64,000 nucleotides of DNA. Origin: Ignavibacteria bacterium. Lineage in GTDB: Bacteria > Bacteroidota > Ignavibacteria > OLB7. The notes under the pieces were generated by a model. It saw only the letters and a list, made by a program, of their open reading frames with translations, was not told where the DNA came from and made no database searches. The DNA is taken from NCBI GenBank assembly GCA_020635205.1, contig JACKAE010000004.1, forward strand, positions 558,001-622,000. The letters run 5' to 3'. The stretch's first letter is position 1. Every line of letters begins with the position of its first letter. Below are positions 34,472-43,330 of the stretch, in pieces. The translations under genes were made by a program, and so were the position numbers.

Positions 34472-35044
34472 TTAAGGCGTTGAGGTCTTCTCTCTATTGG
34501 CATACATCCATAGTGCTTCTTCGTAGCGGCCACCAAAACTGACTTGGGTAATATCCTTGAATCGGTATCGCTCTGTCCTTTCATCCCACTCACCGTTGGG
34601 GTCAATCTCTTCAAGTTCGAGCTTCTTCTTTGTGATACCAACGACGCGACCAATGTTGCAAACCCCAGGATCAATATGCTCCCTATGGATCGTAACCAAT
34701 GGGTAGTGCTGGTGAATTTCTTTGAAGGAGAATTCTTTCAATCCCCCGAACTTGCACCCGTTTTGACTCAAGTAGCCATCTCCATGACGGTATCTCAGGA
34801 CGTAGTCAAGCATCTCAGCTCTTTCTGTCAGCTTCCGATAGCGATCAATATCAGAAAGCGAAAAGATTGAAATACCATCTAAGTAGTAGGAACTACCAAG
34901 TACGAGAAACTGAAGCAGTCCACGTCTGACATCGAGAACAAAGCCATCGGTATATTCGGTCTTCGTAAACGTTCGTTCGATTCTAATTGGATGAGGTGAA
35001 CCAGCCAGTGCACGTAGATTGGTGAGGAATTTGTTTTTCTTCAT
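34472..35044 (-). CDS. Conserved-looking hypothetical protein
   Basis: I do not recognise the family. 190 residues, no signal peptide or membrane segment. It looks like two beta-rich halves: the first with YTDGFVLDVRRGLLQF and YYLDGISIFSLSDIDRY, the second with IGRVVGITKKKLELEEIDPN and YRFKDITQVSFGGRYEEAL. Pairs of small barrels with lines such as 'GxVxxxxxxxxxLxxIDxxGxW' occur in Sm-like or PRC-like proteins, which is only a hint. The gene stands alone; the 204 bases downstream hold a repeat and the 241 bases upstream show no recognisable motif. Confidence 0.6.
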   Translation of the reverse strand: MKKNKFLTNLRALAGSPHPIRIERTFTKTEYTDGFVLDVRRGLLQFLVLGSSYYLDGISIFSLSDIDRYRKLTERAEMLDYVLRYRHGDGYLSQNGCKFGGLKEFSFKEIHQHYPLVTIHREHIDPGVCNIGRVVGITKKKLELEEIDPNGEWDERTERYRFKDITQVSFGGRYEEALWMYANREKTSTP

Positions 35045-35286
35045 TGTGATTGTTGGATCATGCCCTTACGTAAGCTCGTGTGGTTACTGATAGTGATCGT
35101 CCAGATTCAAGATATAACGAAGGTGAGTTCCTGAATGGATCATTGCTATCGATAGCCTTGAAGTATTATTGGGTTTGTTGACAGTTTGAAAGTGAAAGCA
35201 GTCCAGCAATGTTAAGCAAAGTACACAGTTCTATAAAATCGATTCTTCCGCTACGGGGAAGCCTATCAACTTGGTAGCATGTTGTA

Positions 35287-36453
35287 CTACGCCACCAAAA
35301 ACAGAACCCCGAATCCAACCCACCAACACCACCTGAGTGTTGACGCAAGTTTCGGATGGCGGTGCTCTACTTGTTGCCAAAGGAGAATGGCGATCCAGGT
35401 GAGTCCAGCAATGGCAGCGAAGGTGGCAAGCACTTCTTCAGGACTCATCAACTGGTGTAGGAAGGAGCCGTACCAGTAACGCATACCCATGTTGACTGGC
35501 GAGCCATATATAAGCATCAAGTGAAGAATGTAGACGGGGAGCGAGGCTCTACCGATTCGTTCGATTTGGCTAATCTTCTCCCTCCCCTCACTCTCCTTTG
35601 ATATGCTCATCAGATAAGCAACTGTTCCTGTTAGAAGGAGAACTCCACCGATACGGAAGAGAACGAGAGCAGGACTGTTTGCCCAAAATTCACTGTAGTG
35701 TAGAAGGGTTGATTGCACGTAGTCAACTCCTTCACTCAGCAGGAGAATCAGAAGCCCTGCGACGGCAAGTTGCAGCCCCCCCTTAGGTTGAAGCGCACGA
35801 GCGATCAGTCGACGAGAGAGAGCAAACCCAATGAGGAAGTAGCTCGCAAAAGGAAACAGCGGGAAGCTCCCTTCCGGTTCAATCCAGTATCGTACAAAAA
35901 CTGGAAGCTCAACCTGATTCAGGAATTTTGGAATCAAGGGGGTAGCGAGAATGATAACACAAATTCCAATCCAGACTCCCCTCTCCATCACAGCGGTTGA
36001 CCGAACGAGTTTATAGATCAGGAGTGAGAGAAACATCATCCCACCAATTAACTGGAGGATATTGCAGTCGAAGAACCGCGCAACCTGTTCGGGAGAAGCT
36101 GTAAGGGCAACCCGAAGTGAGTGAGATGGTATCTGCAGCCAATATCCAAGGAAGAGAATTTGAACTGCCCGAATCCCTATATCACGCACAGGACGGTTCT
36201 TCTCTTCTCTCCTTGCTAAGGCAAGCTGAAAGGTAACTCCACTGAAGAAGAGGAATGCTGGGGCTACAAATCCAAAGATGATATTGACCTGGTTCCAATA
36301 CCAACCACTTCGATAGTCAAGGGCGAGGAAGGCATCGGTAGTGTGAACTACAATCATCAATAGAACGGCAATCCCTCGCACCGCGTCGAGGAATCGGATT
36401 CGCCCACTTAATAGCTCAGGAAGTGAACTCGACGCTCGACGTAGTAACGGCAT
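35287..36453 (-). CDS. Membrane acyltransferase (heparan-alpha-glucosaminide N-acetyltransferase-like)
   Basis: 388 residues from the ATG at 36451-36453, eight bases after the ruvA stop; a longer start lies inside ruvA and adds an unrelated leader. About ten membrane helices. The first helix holds the motif R-x-x-x-L-D-A-V-R-G-I-A-V with a conserved H in IVVHTTDA, typical of DUF1624/HGSNAT-like and acyltransferase-3-like proteins that carry acyl groups across the membrane to glycans or other acceptors. The substrate is unknown. Fourth gene of the regulator-kinase-ruvA transcript, so possibly controlled by that sensor. Confidence 0.75.
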   Translation of the reverse strand: MPLLRRASSSLPELLSGRIRFLDAVRGIAVLLMIVVHTTDAFLALDYRSGWYWNQVNIIFGFVAPAFLFFSGVTFQLALARREEKNRPVRDIGIRAVQILFLGYWLQIPSHSLRVALTASPEQVARFFDCNILQLIGGMMFLSLLIYKLVRSTAVMERGVWIGICVIILATPLIPKFLNQVELPVFVRYWIEPEGSFPLFPFASYFLIGFALSRRLIARALQPKGGLQLAVAGLLILLLSEGVDYVQSTLLHYSEFWANSPALVLFRIGGVLLLTGTVAYLMSISKESEGREKISQIERIGRASLPVYILHLMLIYGSPVNMGMRYWYGSFLHQLMSPEEVLATFAAIAGLTWIAILLWQQVEHRHPKLASTLRWCWWVGFGVLFLVA

Positions 36454-36460
36454 GGCATCC

Positions 36461-37066
36461 CTACCGTTGCAACTCACGCAGGGCAGCCTTGATAAGGGAC
36501 TCAACACTCGCCTCAACTTCGGGTCCGGACTTCAGTGCGGCACGAATGGCACGTTCGGCAGCCGGACGACCGTAGCCAAGCTCAACGAGCGCGGAGAGAG
36601 TGTCACCACGCACAATTGCCTTTGCCCCTCCATCTGAGTGTATGGGGAGAGTTCCACTTGGAACGGAGTCAATCTTATCACGCAACTCTAACACCAAACG
36701 TTCGGCAGATTTTTTGCCAATGCCGGGGAGGGTAGTTAGCGCAGCACTATTTGCAGCGGCGATATTATCACGAAGCTGCTCAGCCCCCATTCCACTCAAC
36801 ACTCCGATAGCTGTCTTCGGCCCAATCCCACTCACACTGGTAAGCAACAAGAACATATCCCGCTCAGCCGCATCCGAAAATCCAAAAAGAATCATCGCAT
36901 CCTCTCGAACCGAAAGGTAGGTGAAGAGGGATGCCTCTATCTCGACCTCTGGAAGCTGTTCGTAAGTCTTCAGCGTGATGAACAGACCATAGCCAACTCC
37001 ACCGCAGAGGAGGACTGCTTTCGTCGGAGTTTTTTCGATCAGTTTTCCTGAGAGATATTCAATCAT
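36461..37066 (-). CDS. ruvA: Holliday junction branch migration protein RuvA
   Basis: 201 residues, normal length. The OB-fold N-terminal domain starts MIEYLSGKLIEKTPTKAVL; helix-hairpin-helix motifs are at TSVSGIGPKTAIGVLSGM (near residue 77) and TLPGIGKKSAERLVLELRDK (near 112); a small C-terminal RuvB-binding domain follows a flexible linker. RuvA binds four-way junctions and loads the RuvB motor during recombination and repair. ruvB and ruvC are not in the window. It sits directly downstream of a two-component system (39-base gap) and upstream of an acyltransferase, probably by transcript sharing. Confidence 0.95.
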   Translation of the reverse strand: MIEYLSGKLIEKTPTKAVLLCGGVGYGLFITLKTYEQLPEVEIEASLFTYLSVREDAMILFGFSDAAERDMFLLLTSVSGIGPKTAIGVLSGMGAEQLRDNIAAANSAALTTLPGIGKKSAERLVLELRDKIDSVPSGTLPIHSDGGAKAIVRGDTLSALVELGYGRPAAERAIRAALKSGPEVEASVESLIKAALRELQR

Positions 37067-37105
37067 GGCTGAAAAGATTTACTCGCGGCGAGTGTTGTAG
37101 GCTAC

Positions 37106-38584
37106 TTAACGAACGGCAGGTGCTTTTTTCTTTGCCCGCTTTTCTGGCATCATTACTTTTTCAACCGGCTCGGATGGAAGCCAGACCGTAACAGTAGTTC
37201 CATCCCCTTCCCGACTTTCGGCGTTGATCGTTCCACCGTGCGCTTCAATAATGGCTTTGGTTAAGGCAAGACCCAATCCATATCCGCCAGTTGTTCGCGT
37301 TCGCGATTCATCGGTGCGATAAAATGGTTCAAAAATTTTCTCGATAGCTTCTTCTGGAATACCAATCCCGTGATCCTTCACGATAATTCGGACTCCGTCA
37401 TCGTCTGGAAACACCTTGACCTTTACTGGAGGGTCTTCCACATCTGAATACTTCAAGGCATTGCTCACCACATTCCTCAAAGCAACGGTTAGACGCTGAA
37501 CGTCGGCGACAATATCGAGTGAATCGGTTAGCGTGTCGAACTCGATCCTCTCTTGTTCGTCGGTAAACGATTCAATCACACGGTAGGCGAGTGCAACAAG
37601 ATCAATACGCTCTACTACCAAGGCCGCGCCCTGAACTGCGAGACGTTCATTCTCGAGCAGTTCGGTAATCATGGTGTTTAGCTCGTTGGCGTTCCGTTGT
37701 AACGTGTTCCTCGTCTTACTCTCGGGTAACATTGCAATGGCAATATTCATCCGCGTAAGGGGTGAACGTAATTCGTGGCTTACGTCGAAAAGCAGTCTCC
37801 GCTTCGATGCGATAATCTCACCGATCTGTTCTGACATCGCGTTGAATGCAGAAACGAGCGTTCCAAGTTCGTCGGTAGAGCGGACTGGAACACGATACTT
37901 GAAGTTGCCTGAGCCTACGGCTTTCACCCCCTCCATCAATTCATTAACAGGGTGAAGAAGTCTGCGAACCCCATACCATGCACCCAAGAAAAGAAGGAAG
38001 AGTCCCCCACCAAGTATCAGCGTTGCAGGAAGAATCGGAAAGTGACCATGGCTTCCCCTAAACCGGATCACGAGCCGATCACTTCCGCGATCAAGCACAC
38101 CATAGTATTGGTCGTCAAGTTCACGGAAGATAAAGGATGGAGGAGCATCAAATCCTTCGGGAGAAGCTCGACGAAGAAGTTCTTGATGGGAGGGAATTGT
38201 TGAATCGCTCGCCCAAGAGGAATCACTGGTCTCCACACGCAAATCAAGTGGATACTTTTCCGTAATCGCTTCGATAGCTGAGAGGTCAGGTGGATATCCA
38301 ATTTCAGTCGCCACCAGTTCCACATATCCCTGCAATTGCTCTGCAATCACACCACTGTAGGACTTCTTGAGGATGAAACGGTAGTAGGCTCCTAAACTTA
38401 ATGTGGCAACAACACCAGTACAGACGATAAGTGTTAGCACCTTCCAGAACAGAGAGAATGTACGGGAAGGATCAGGCGGTTCAAATGGTCTGTATAACGG
38501 TTCGGTCTCTGGCACAGATTCTGTTCCGAAGAAGCGGGAGGAAAAGAGTTCGGGGGAGGTGATTCCTCCCCCGAATAGAAACAT
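37106..38584 (-). CDS. HAMP-containing sensor histidine kinase
   Basis: 492 residues with membrane helices near 44-66 and 183-205, an exported sensor domain of about 115 residues between them, a HAMP domain at about 206-258, phospho-acceptor H270 in LFDVSHELRSPLTRM, N box RNVVSNALKY, G1 DHGIGI and G2 GYGLGLALTKAI. All kinase boxes are intact, unlike the other kinase in the window. The layout is CpxA/BaeS-like, pointing to envelope sensing. Encoded 64 bases after its response regulator and upstream of ruvA. The first 40 residues before the membrane helix are long; a later start is possible. Confidence 0.92.
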   Translation of the reverse strand: MFLFGGGITSPELFSSRFFGTESVPETEPLYRPFEPPDPSRTFSLFWKVLTLIVCTGVVATLSLGAYYRFILKKSYSGVIAEQLQGYVELVATEIGYPPDLSAIEAITEKYPLDLRVETSDSSWASDSTIPSHQELLRRASPEGFDAPPSFIFRELDDQYYGVLDRGSDRLVIRFRGSHGHFPILPATLILGGGLFLLFLGAWYGVRRLLHPVNELMEGVKAVGSGNFKYRVPVRSTDELGTLVSAFNAMSEQIGEIIASKRRLLFDVSHELRSPLTRMNIAIAMLPESKTRNTLQRNANELNTMITELLENERLAVQGAALVVERIDLVALAYRVIESFTDEQERIEFDTLTDSLDIVADVQRLTVALRNVVSNALKYSDVEDPPVKVKVFPDDDGVRIIVKDHGIGIPEEAIEKIFEPFYRTDESRTRTTGGYGLGLALTKAIIEAHGGTINAESREGDGTTVTVWLPSEPVEKVMMPEKRAKKKAPAVR

Positions 38585-38648
38585 TCAGAAGTCGATTTTA
38601 CGACAGAAGAAAGGCAACTTGTCCGAAGCGATTGCCGCTGAATTGAGC

Positions 38649-39368
38649 TTACGCCTCTTCTTCTTGAGGTTGAACCTCTCCGTCTGGAATTCCGATGAAC
38701 ATGTACCCTGTCCCCCAAATCGTCTTCAAGAAGCGTGGGTGGCGTGGATCATCCCCTAACTTCTGGCGAAGCCGGCTGACAACAACGTCAACCGAGCGAT
38801 TGAACGACTCCCATGGAATACCACGTGTCTGCTCCATCATAAAGTCACGGTCGAGTGGCTTCTGTGGATTTTCGGCAAAGAGTCGAAGCATCTCGAACTC
38901 CGCCGTCGTCAGATCAAGTGCCTCACCGTCGAGCATCACCGACTGCGTGTTCGCGTCAACCATCAATCCATCGAACTCGTAAACGCCGTTAGCGCCGAAC
39001 TGAGTTTTTGAACGACGAAGGATTGCCATAATGCGCGTCCACAATTCGCGAACGTCGAACGGCTTCGGCATATAGTCGTCAGCCCCACCTTCGAGACCGG
39101 CAATTCTGTCGGTAACATCGCCGCGTGCAGTAAGCATGATGATTGGTACGCGTGAGAATTCACGAATTCTCTTCAACGCCTGGAATCCGTCCATCTCTGG
39201 AAGCATTACGTCGAGCACAACAGTATCTGGTCGCCACGACTTAACGAGGCTGATTCCCTCTTTTGGAGAACTTGTTGCCTCAACTTCAGCCTCCTGAGAT
39301 TGAAAGAACTCCCGTAACAGTTCCGTCAACTCAGCATCATCATCAATGATTAAAATCTTGATTGCCAT
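38649..39368 (-). CDS. OmpR-family response regulator
   Basis: 239 residues from the ATG at 39366-39368 (MAIKILIIDDDAELTELL); the open frame 20 codons longer does not match the family. Receiver pocket D9/D10/D11, phospho-acceptor D53 in VVLDVMLPEMDGF, conserved K in YMPKPFDVREL; the winged-helix domain has LTTAEFEMLRLFA and FNRSVDVVVSRLRQKL. Related to CpxR/RstA. Forms a pair with the downstream kinase. A CAAAAATA (minus strand TATTTTTG, a perfect TAnnTTTG) at 39426-39433 is a candidate -7 box about 57 bases before the start. Confidence 0.92.
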   Translation of the reverse strand: MAIKILIIDDDAELTELLREFFQSQEAEVEATSSPKEGISLVKSWRPDTVVLDVMLPEMDGFQALKRIREFSRVPIIMLTARGDVTDRIAGLEGGADDYMPKPFDVRELWTRIMAILRRSKTQFGANGVYEFDGLMVDANTQSVMLDGEALDLTTAEFEMLRLFAENPQKPLDRDFMMEQTRGIPWESFNRSVDVVVSRLRQKLGDDPRHPRFLKTIWGTGYMFIGIPDGEVQPQEEEA

Positions 39369-39711
39369 GGTGTTGGACCTCGTAGAAATGTATGAATACG
39401 AAAGAAGATGTTTCTTCAGGGAATGCAAAAATACAGTAATGTTTACAAATATCCCACTCCCTCACTCTCAGAAATCACGTTTTTAGGGGGTTGAGGCGTT
39501 CCGGGTTGTATCTTTGGCACGTTCACCTATAAAGGCCAGACTAACTAAATTCCCCCTTGTAGTGTTATACAAGATGATCCCGGTAGCAATTTTCAGTCTT
39601 TCTCCTACACTGAAATACCACAACGGCTCTAAGATTCTTTCATAATTAGGGCAATTCAACTGTATTTTAGTCCCAGTATCTACAAATTCTTCAATATCAG
39701 GTAAAGGTTCA
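39369..39711. other. Divergent intergenic region between regulator and surface protein genes
   Basis: No gene is seen. It contains the minus-strand -7 box TATTTTTG at 39426-39433 for the regulator. No clear promoter was found for the plus-strand gene at 39712. Confidence 0.5.
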
Positions 39712-41208
39712 ATGATGAAACAAAGGATAGCGATTGCATTGACATTTTGTCTTCTACTCTTCACCTCCGTATCACAGACTGAAGCACAGATTCCAAGTGT
39801 TATCTCGTGGCAGGGAGCGGTTGACGGAGTGAGTGGTACAGCCGATTTCGTCTTCAGAATATATAGCGTTCAGACTGGTGGCACTGTCCTTTGGACAGAA
39901 AGCCATTCTGGAATTACTCCTGAGAAAGATGGCGTAGTCTCGATTCTGCTGGGATCAAAAACTCCATTTACTGGCCTCAACTTTGAACGCCAGTACTGGC
40001 TTGAGATCGCTGTTAACGGCAATATCATGTCACCACGCACTCAGTTAACGACCTCTCCATACGCTTACCGCTCAGAAACCGCAAACAACGTTGCTGACGG
40101 TTCTATTGAACCAAATGATCTGAATACGGGAGGGGCTTCTCCCCGCAACGGTCAGGTGTTAGGATTTAATGCCTCGACCAACAGCTTTGCCTGGCAGAAT
40201 GCGGGGGGAGGAAGTGGTGGAATTAGCGAGTTAGCTGAAGGGAATGGTATCCTGATTGATGGATTGACCGGACCAACTTCCACAATCTCCATTGCTCCGA
40301 AAGGGATAGTGAACTCGATGATCGGCGATGGTGCAGTTACGGCAAGAACAATCGAAGCTGGAACAATCACTTCAGAGAACATCGCGAACAAATCCATCAC
40401 GCAAGAGAAGTTTGCCGACGGTGTCGGTCTCCCCTTTGTTGGGGTTGCCAGTGGTGATTTGAAGGGTAATTATCCAAGTCCAGAAATTGGGGATGCCGTA
40501 ATTACTGAAGGAGATTTCAAAACAGGTGCGGTTTCAACCAGAGCAATTGCTGACGACGCAATTACATCGGACAAAATTCCTGATGGAGCTGTCAACAGCG
40601 AGCACATCAACGGAAACGCTCACGTTCGGGTGAACCTAATTACAACAACAGGGAAAGTGACGGCGGCTTCACTTGGAGTGACAGGGAATGCCGAGGTAAC
40701 GGGTGCAACTACACTCACAGGATCCGTCGGCATCGGAACAACTCCGGCTGGCGCGGTTGCCACAATCAAGGGTAAAGGAACAGGAAGTGCAACCACAGCA
40801 CTAAATATCCTTGACAGTCTTAACAGTACAATTATGAACGTGCGGGATAATGGAAACATCGGCGTCGGAACGAATACTCCTACTGCCGCAATGCACATTT
40901 CTAATCCAGCCGCAGCAGCACTCTTTGTACAAAATGGTTCTTCAGCCTTCTCGGTTGGTGCAGTTGGTGCGGGGGCGGCAGTTGCAATCCCAGCAAACAC
41001 TACAGTAGTTGAAGTAACACCGGATGGTTTCCCCGGCTCGGCTAACGCCGTAGCCCTCCCTGCAGCAACAAGTGCGGGTGAGCTATTGATTATCATCAAC
41101 GGTGATAACGATTCACTCATCATTCCTGGAACAGCACCTATCACACCCGGAGCAAGTGGCATCTTTGTCTTCTTGGCAACCCGTGGTGCATGGGTAAAAG
41201 TCAATTAG
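39712..41208 (+). CDS. Secreted repeat protein with GVGT-type fibre motifs
   Basis: 498 residues with signal peptide 1-25 (ending TEAQIPS). The N-terminal domain (about residues 26-125, ISWQGAVDGVSGTADFVFRIY to TTSPYAYRSETA) is the one often found at the start of Bacteroidota surface proteins that precede tail-fibre-like regions. Then come low-complexity repeats rich in Gly, Thr and Ala (GAVTARTIEAGTI, GDLKGNYPSPEIGDAVI) and GNIGVGTNTPTAAMHISNP. No T9SS sorting domain is visible at the C-terminus. Likely a trimeric fibre-like surface or extracellular protein. A related gene follows directly, so this may be a small tandem family. Confidence 0.7.
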   Translation: MMKQRIAIALTFCLLLFTSVSQTEAQIPSVISWQGAVDGVSGTADFVFRIYSVQTGGTVLWTESHSGITPEKDGVVSILLGSKTPFTGLNFERQYWLEIAVNGNIMSPRTQLTTSPYAYRSETANNVADGSIEPNDLNTGGASPRNGQVLGFNASTNSFAWQNAGGGSGGISELAEGNGILIDGLTGPTSTISIAPKGIVNSMIGDGAVTARTIEAGTITSENIANKSITQEKFADGVGLPFVGVASGDLKGNYPSPEIGDAVITEGDFKTGAVSTRAIADDAITSDKIPDGAVNSEHINGNAHVRVNLITTTGKVTAASLGVTGNAEVTGATTLTGSVGIGTTPAGAVATIKGKGTGSATTALNILDSLNSTIMNVRDNGNIGVGTNTPTAAMHISNPAAAALFVQNGSSAFSVGAVGAGAAVAIPANTTVVEVTPDGFPGSANAVALPAATSAGELLIIINGDNDSLIIPGTAPITPGASGIFVFLATRGAWVKVN

Positions 41209-41263
41209 CATCACCTTGCTTGTTTTGCAAACAGAACGGAACGATCACGTTCTCGATTGTGAG

Positions 41264-41295
41264 AAAAGCGATTCACAGGGGTGGATCGCTTTTTT
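41264..41295 (+). terminator. Terminator after the first fibre-like gene
   Basis: Stem AAAAGCGAT/ATCGCTTTT with a 12-base loop and a T run. A second, outer pair AGAACGGAA (41233-41241)/TTCCGTTCT (41294-41302) encloses it. Confidence 0.85.
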
Positions 41296-41376
41296 CCGTT
41301 CTTCCTTCTCCGTAGTTTGTAGGCTAACAGAGACTACTTTTTTATCAGTGCAGTATAATCAACGAGGAGCGTTTCG

Positions 41377-42819
41377 ATGAATCCTTACAGACAACTTCTA
41401 CTCCTACTTTTTATAGGCCTCTTTTTTGCAAAGACAACTGAGGCTCAAGTTATTCCACAGCGATTTTCCTATCAAGGCATAGCGCGCGATGCAACTGGGG
41501 CATCGCTTCCGAACACACCTATCAAGGTTCGCGTTTCCATTTTGAATGGCTCGGTACTTGGGAACGGCGTCTACATCGAAGAACATCAAGCAGTGACCAA
41601 TCCATTCGGACTTTTCACGCTTCAAGTTGGTGGTGGCCAAGTTCAACTCGGGAACTTTTCTAACATCAAGTGGGCCGAAGATCTGAAGTTCATGAAGGTG
41701 GAAATTGAAATTGACAACGAAGGTGGATACCAGACCTTAGGAACCAATTTCTTGATGAGTGTTCCCTACGCACTGGCAGCCCCGAAACCGACAAACATGA
41801 CGTTGAACGACCTCCTGGATGTCGATTTCAGCAACCCAAACAGTGGACAGTCACTCGTCTGGAATGGAACGAACTGGACTGCGGGGAGTGGATCAGGTTC
41901 TGGTGGAAGCTCGCTTGTTCTTAGCCCTCGCCTCAGTGGTCTTGGTACTACCGGTAGTCCTCTGGACATTGCACGCCAAGGGGCAACCTTTGCTCAGGTT
42001 CTTAAGTGGAATGGAACGGCTTGGGAACCAGCCGACGATGAAGGAGAAGACTTACTTCCAGGCCCCGGCATCAACATCATCAACAAAGAAATCACTCACG
42101 CCCTCCACACAGGTGATGTTTCTGGTGTGGTAGACCTGACAGTCACTGGATTACGTGGTAATCCGATTGTCGCAATCCCACCTACTACTGGACAAGTGTT
42201 GAAGTTTATCGACGGGCAAGGTTGGCTCCCTTCTACTGATAACTCTCTCGTCCTCTTCGCTGGTAATGGTCTTGAAATTACTGGAAGCACAATCAAGAAC
42301 ATCGTTTGGAATGTGAACGGCAACAATATCTATCGGTCGGTCGGCAACGTCGGCATCGGGACTGGGTCCCCTACCGAGCAACTGCAGATCACGAAGAATT
42401 TTCAACTTGGCGGAGCCTTTATGCCAGGTGGCAGTGCTGGCATTGTCGGACAGATATTGGTATCTGATGGAACGAATAAGCAACCACTCTGGAAATATCC
42501 GAAGGATGTAGTGCAGACAGTTGGTTGGTCACTTACAGGCAACTCTGGCACAAACGTCGGAACCAACTTCCTTGGAACAACCGACGATACTCCGTTGCTC
42601 GTTAAGACAAACAGCATCGAGCGAATCAGGGTAGAGGCGAATGGCAACGTTGGAATAGGCGAGACAACTCCGGGAGCCAAGCTTGAAGTTGGTGGAGGAG
42701 ATATTTATGTTAACGGCAGTGCAAACGGTGTTGTTCTAAAAGCACCAAACGGTGGATGCTGGCGAATCACTGTTGACAACAACGGGAACCTGACAACCAC
42801 AAACATAACTTGCCCATAA
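41377..42819 (+). CDS. Secreted fibre-like protein with GNVGIG repeats
   Basis: 480 residues, signal peptide about 1-23 (AKTTEAQ). The N-terminal domain (RFSYQGIARDATGASLP to MSVPYALAAPKP) is the standard Bacteroidota module that begins with F-x-Y-Q-G-x-x-R-D and ends S-V-P-Y-A-x-A. Later SVGNVGIGTGSP and ANGNVGIGETTPGAKLEV repeats are the hallmark of fibre-like regions with beta-rich, possibly trimeric folds. A GAGG precedes the ATG. Same general architecture as the preceding gene. No recognisable T9SS domain at the C-terminus, which ends in a short beta motif (CWRITVDNNGNLTTTNITCP). Surface display is inferred. Confidence 0.72.
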   Translation: MNPYRQLLLLLFIGLFFAKTTEAQVIPQRFSYQGIARDATGASLPNTPIKVRVSILNGSVLGNGVYIEEHQAVTNPFGLFTLQVGGGQVQLGNFSNIKWAEDLKFMKVEIEIDNEGGYQTLGTNFLMSVPYALAAPKPTNMTLNDLLDVDFSNPNSGQSLVWNGTNWTAGSGSGSGGSSLVLSPRLSGLGTTGSPLDIARQGATFAQVLKWNGTAWEPADDEGEDLLPGPGINIINKEITHALHTGDVSGVVDLTVTGLRGNPIVAIPPTTGQVLKFIDGQGWLPSTDNSLVLFAGNGLEITGSTIKNIVWNVNGNNIYRSVGNVGIGTGSPTEQLQITKNFQLGGAFMPGGSAGIVGQILVSDGTNKQPLWKYPKDVVQTVGWSLTGNSGTNVGTNFLGTTDDTPLLVKTNSIERIRVEANGNVGIGETTPGAKLEVGGGDIYVNGSANGVVLKAPNGGCWRITVDNNGNLTTTNITCP

Positions 42820-42844
42820 TAGCAACGAGAGCATCGTAAATAGC

Positions 42845-42887
42845 AAAAGTGGAGGTTGATCGAGTTGATCGGCCTCCACTTTTTTTG
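42845..42887 (+). terminator. Terminator after the second fibre-like gene
   Basis: Perfect 11-bp stem AAAAGTGGAGG/CCTCCACTTTT followed by T. It also lies between convergent transcripts. Confidence 0.9.
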
Positions 42888-42955
42888 AGAATCTGTGCTC
42901 TACCCTTACCCCACTCTCGCACTGTTCGTCCGCTTGCTACCACCAGCCCCACCTT

Positions 42956-43255
42956 CTATAACTTCTCCTGCATCTTCTGGTGAACTTCAGCCAGTGCACA
43001 GTTGCCTTGATAGTCGCATTCACCGCAGTTTGTGTGCTCACTCAACTGCACTATCGAGAAGCATCGGGGGCATCGGTCGGTCATCGGATTGATAATCTGA
43101 TAGGAACAGGTAGTACAGAGCCGTATCTCACGTTTCAATTTTTCCTGGTGATCCTCGCCGGCAGTATCAATAACTGTTAGCGAGAACTGCTCACTCAGTT
43201 CTCTCCTCTTCAGATCGTCTTCCCCCTCACTCTTTTTTTTCCTGAACAGTCCCAT
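42956..43255 (-). CDS. Zinc-ribbon protein encoded downstream of feoB
   Basis: 99 residues from the ATG at 43253-43255 (MGLFRKKKSEGEDD); an upstream start adds 13 unlike residues. The N-terminal third is highly charged; the C-terminal part has cysteines in C-T-T-C, C-P-R-C and C-G-E-C-x5-C, seven in total, suggesting one or two zinc or iron-sulfur knuckles. I do not recognise a named family. It follows feoB on the same strand after 75 bases and is probably the third gene of the feoA-feoB transcript, where other bacteria have small accessory proteins such as FeoC. A role in iron uptake is inference only. Confidence 0.62.
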   Translation of the reverse strand: MGLFRKKKSEGEDDLKRRELSEQFSLTVIDTAGEDHQEKLKREIRLCTTCSYQIINPMTDRCPRCFSIVQLSEHTNCGECDYQGNCALAEVHQKMQEKL

Positions 43256-43330
43256 AATCTCCTCCTCGCACACCGAAAAATTTTTCTTACCCACCCACCT
43301 TCATCAGCAGGTACAAGTCACAATCTGGCC

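Noticed and set aside
40620..41204. 194-codon minus-strand open frame opposite the first fibre-like gene
   Set aside because: Low-complexity Ala/Pro/Val sequence arising from the Gly/Thr/Ala-rich sense gene.
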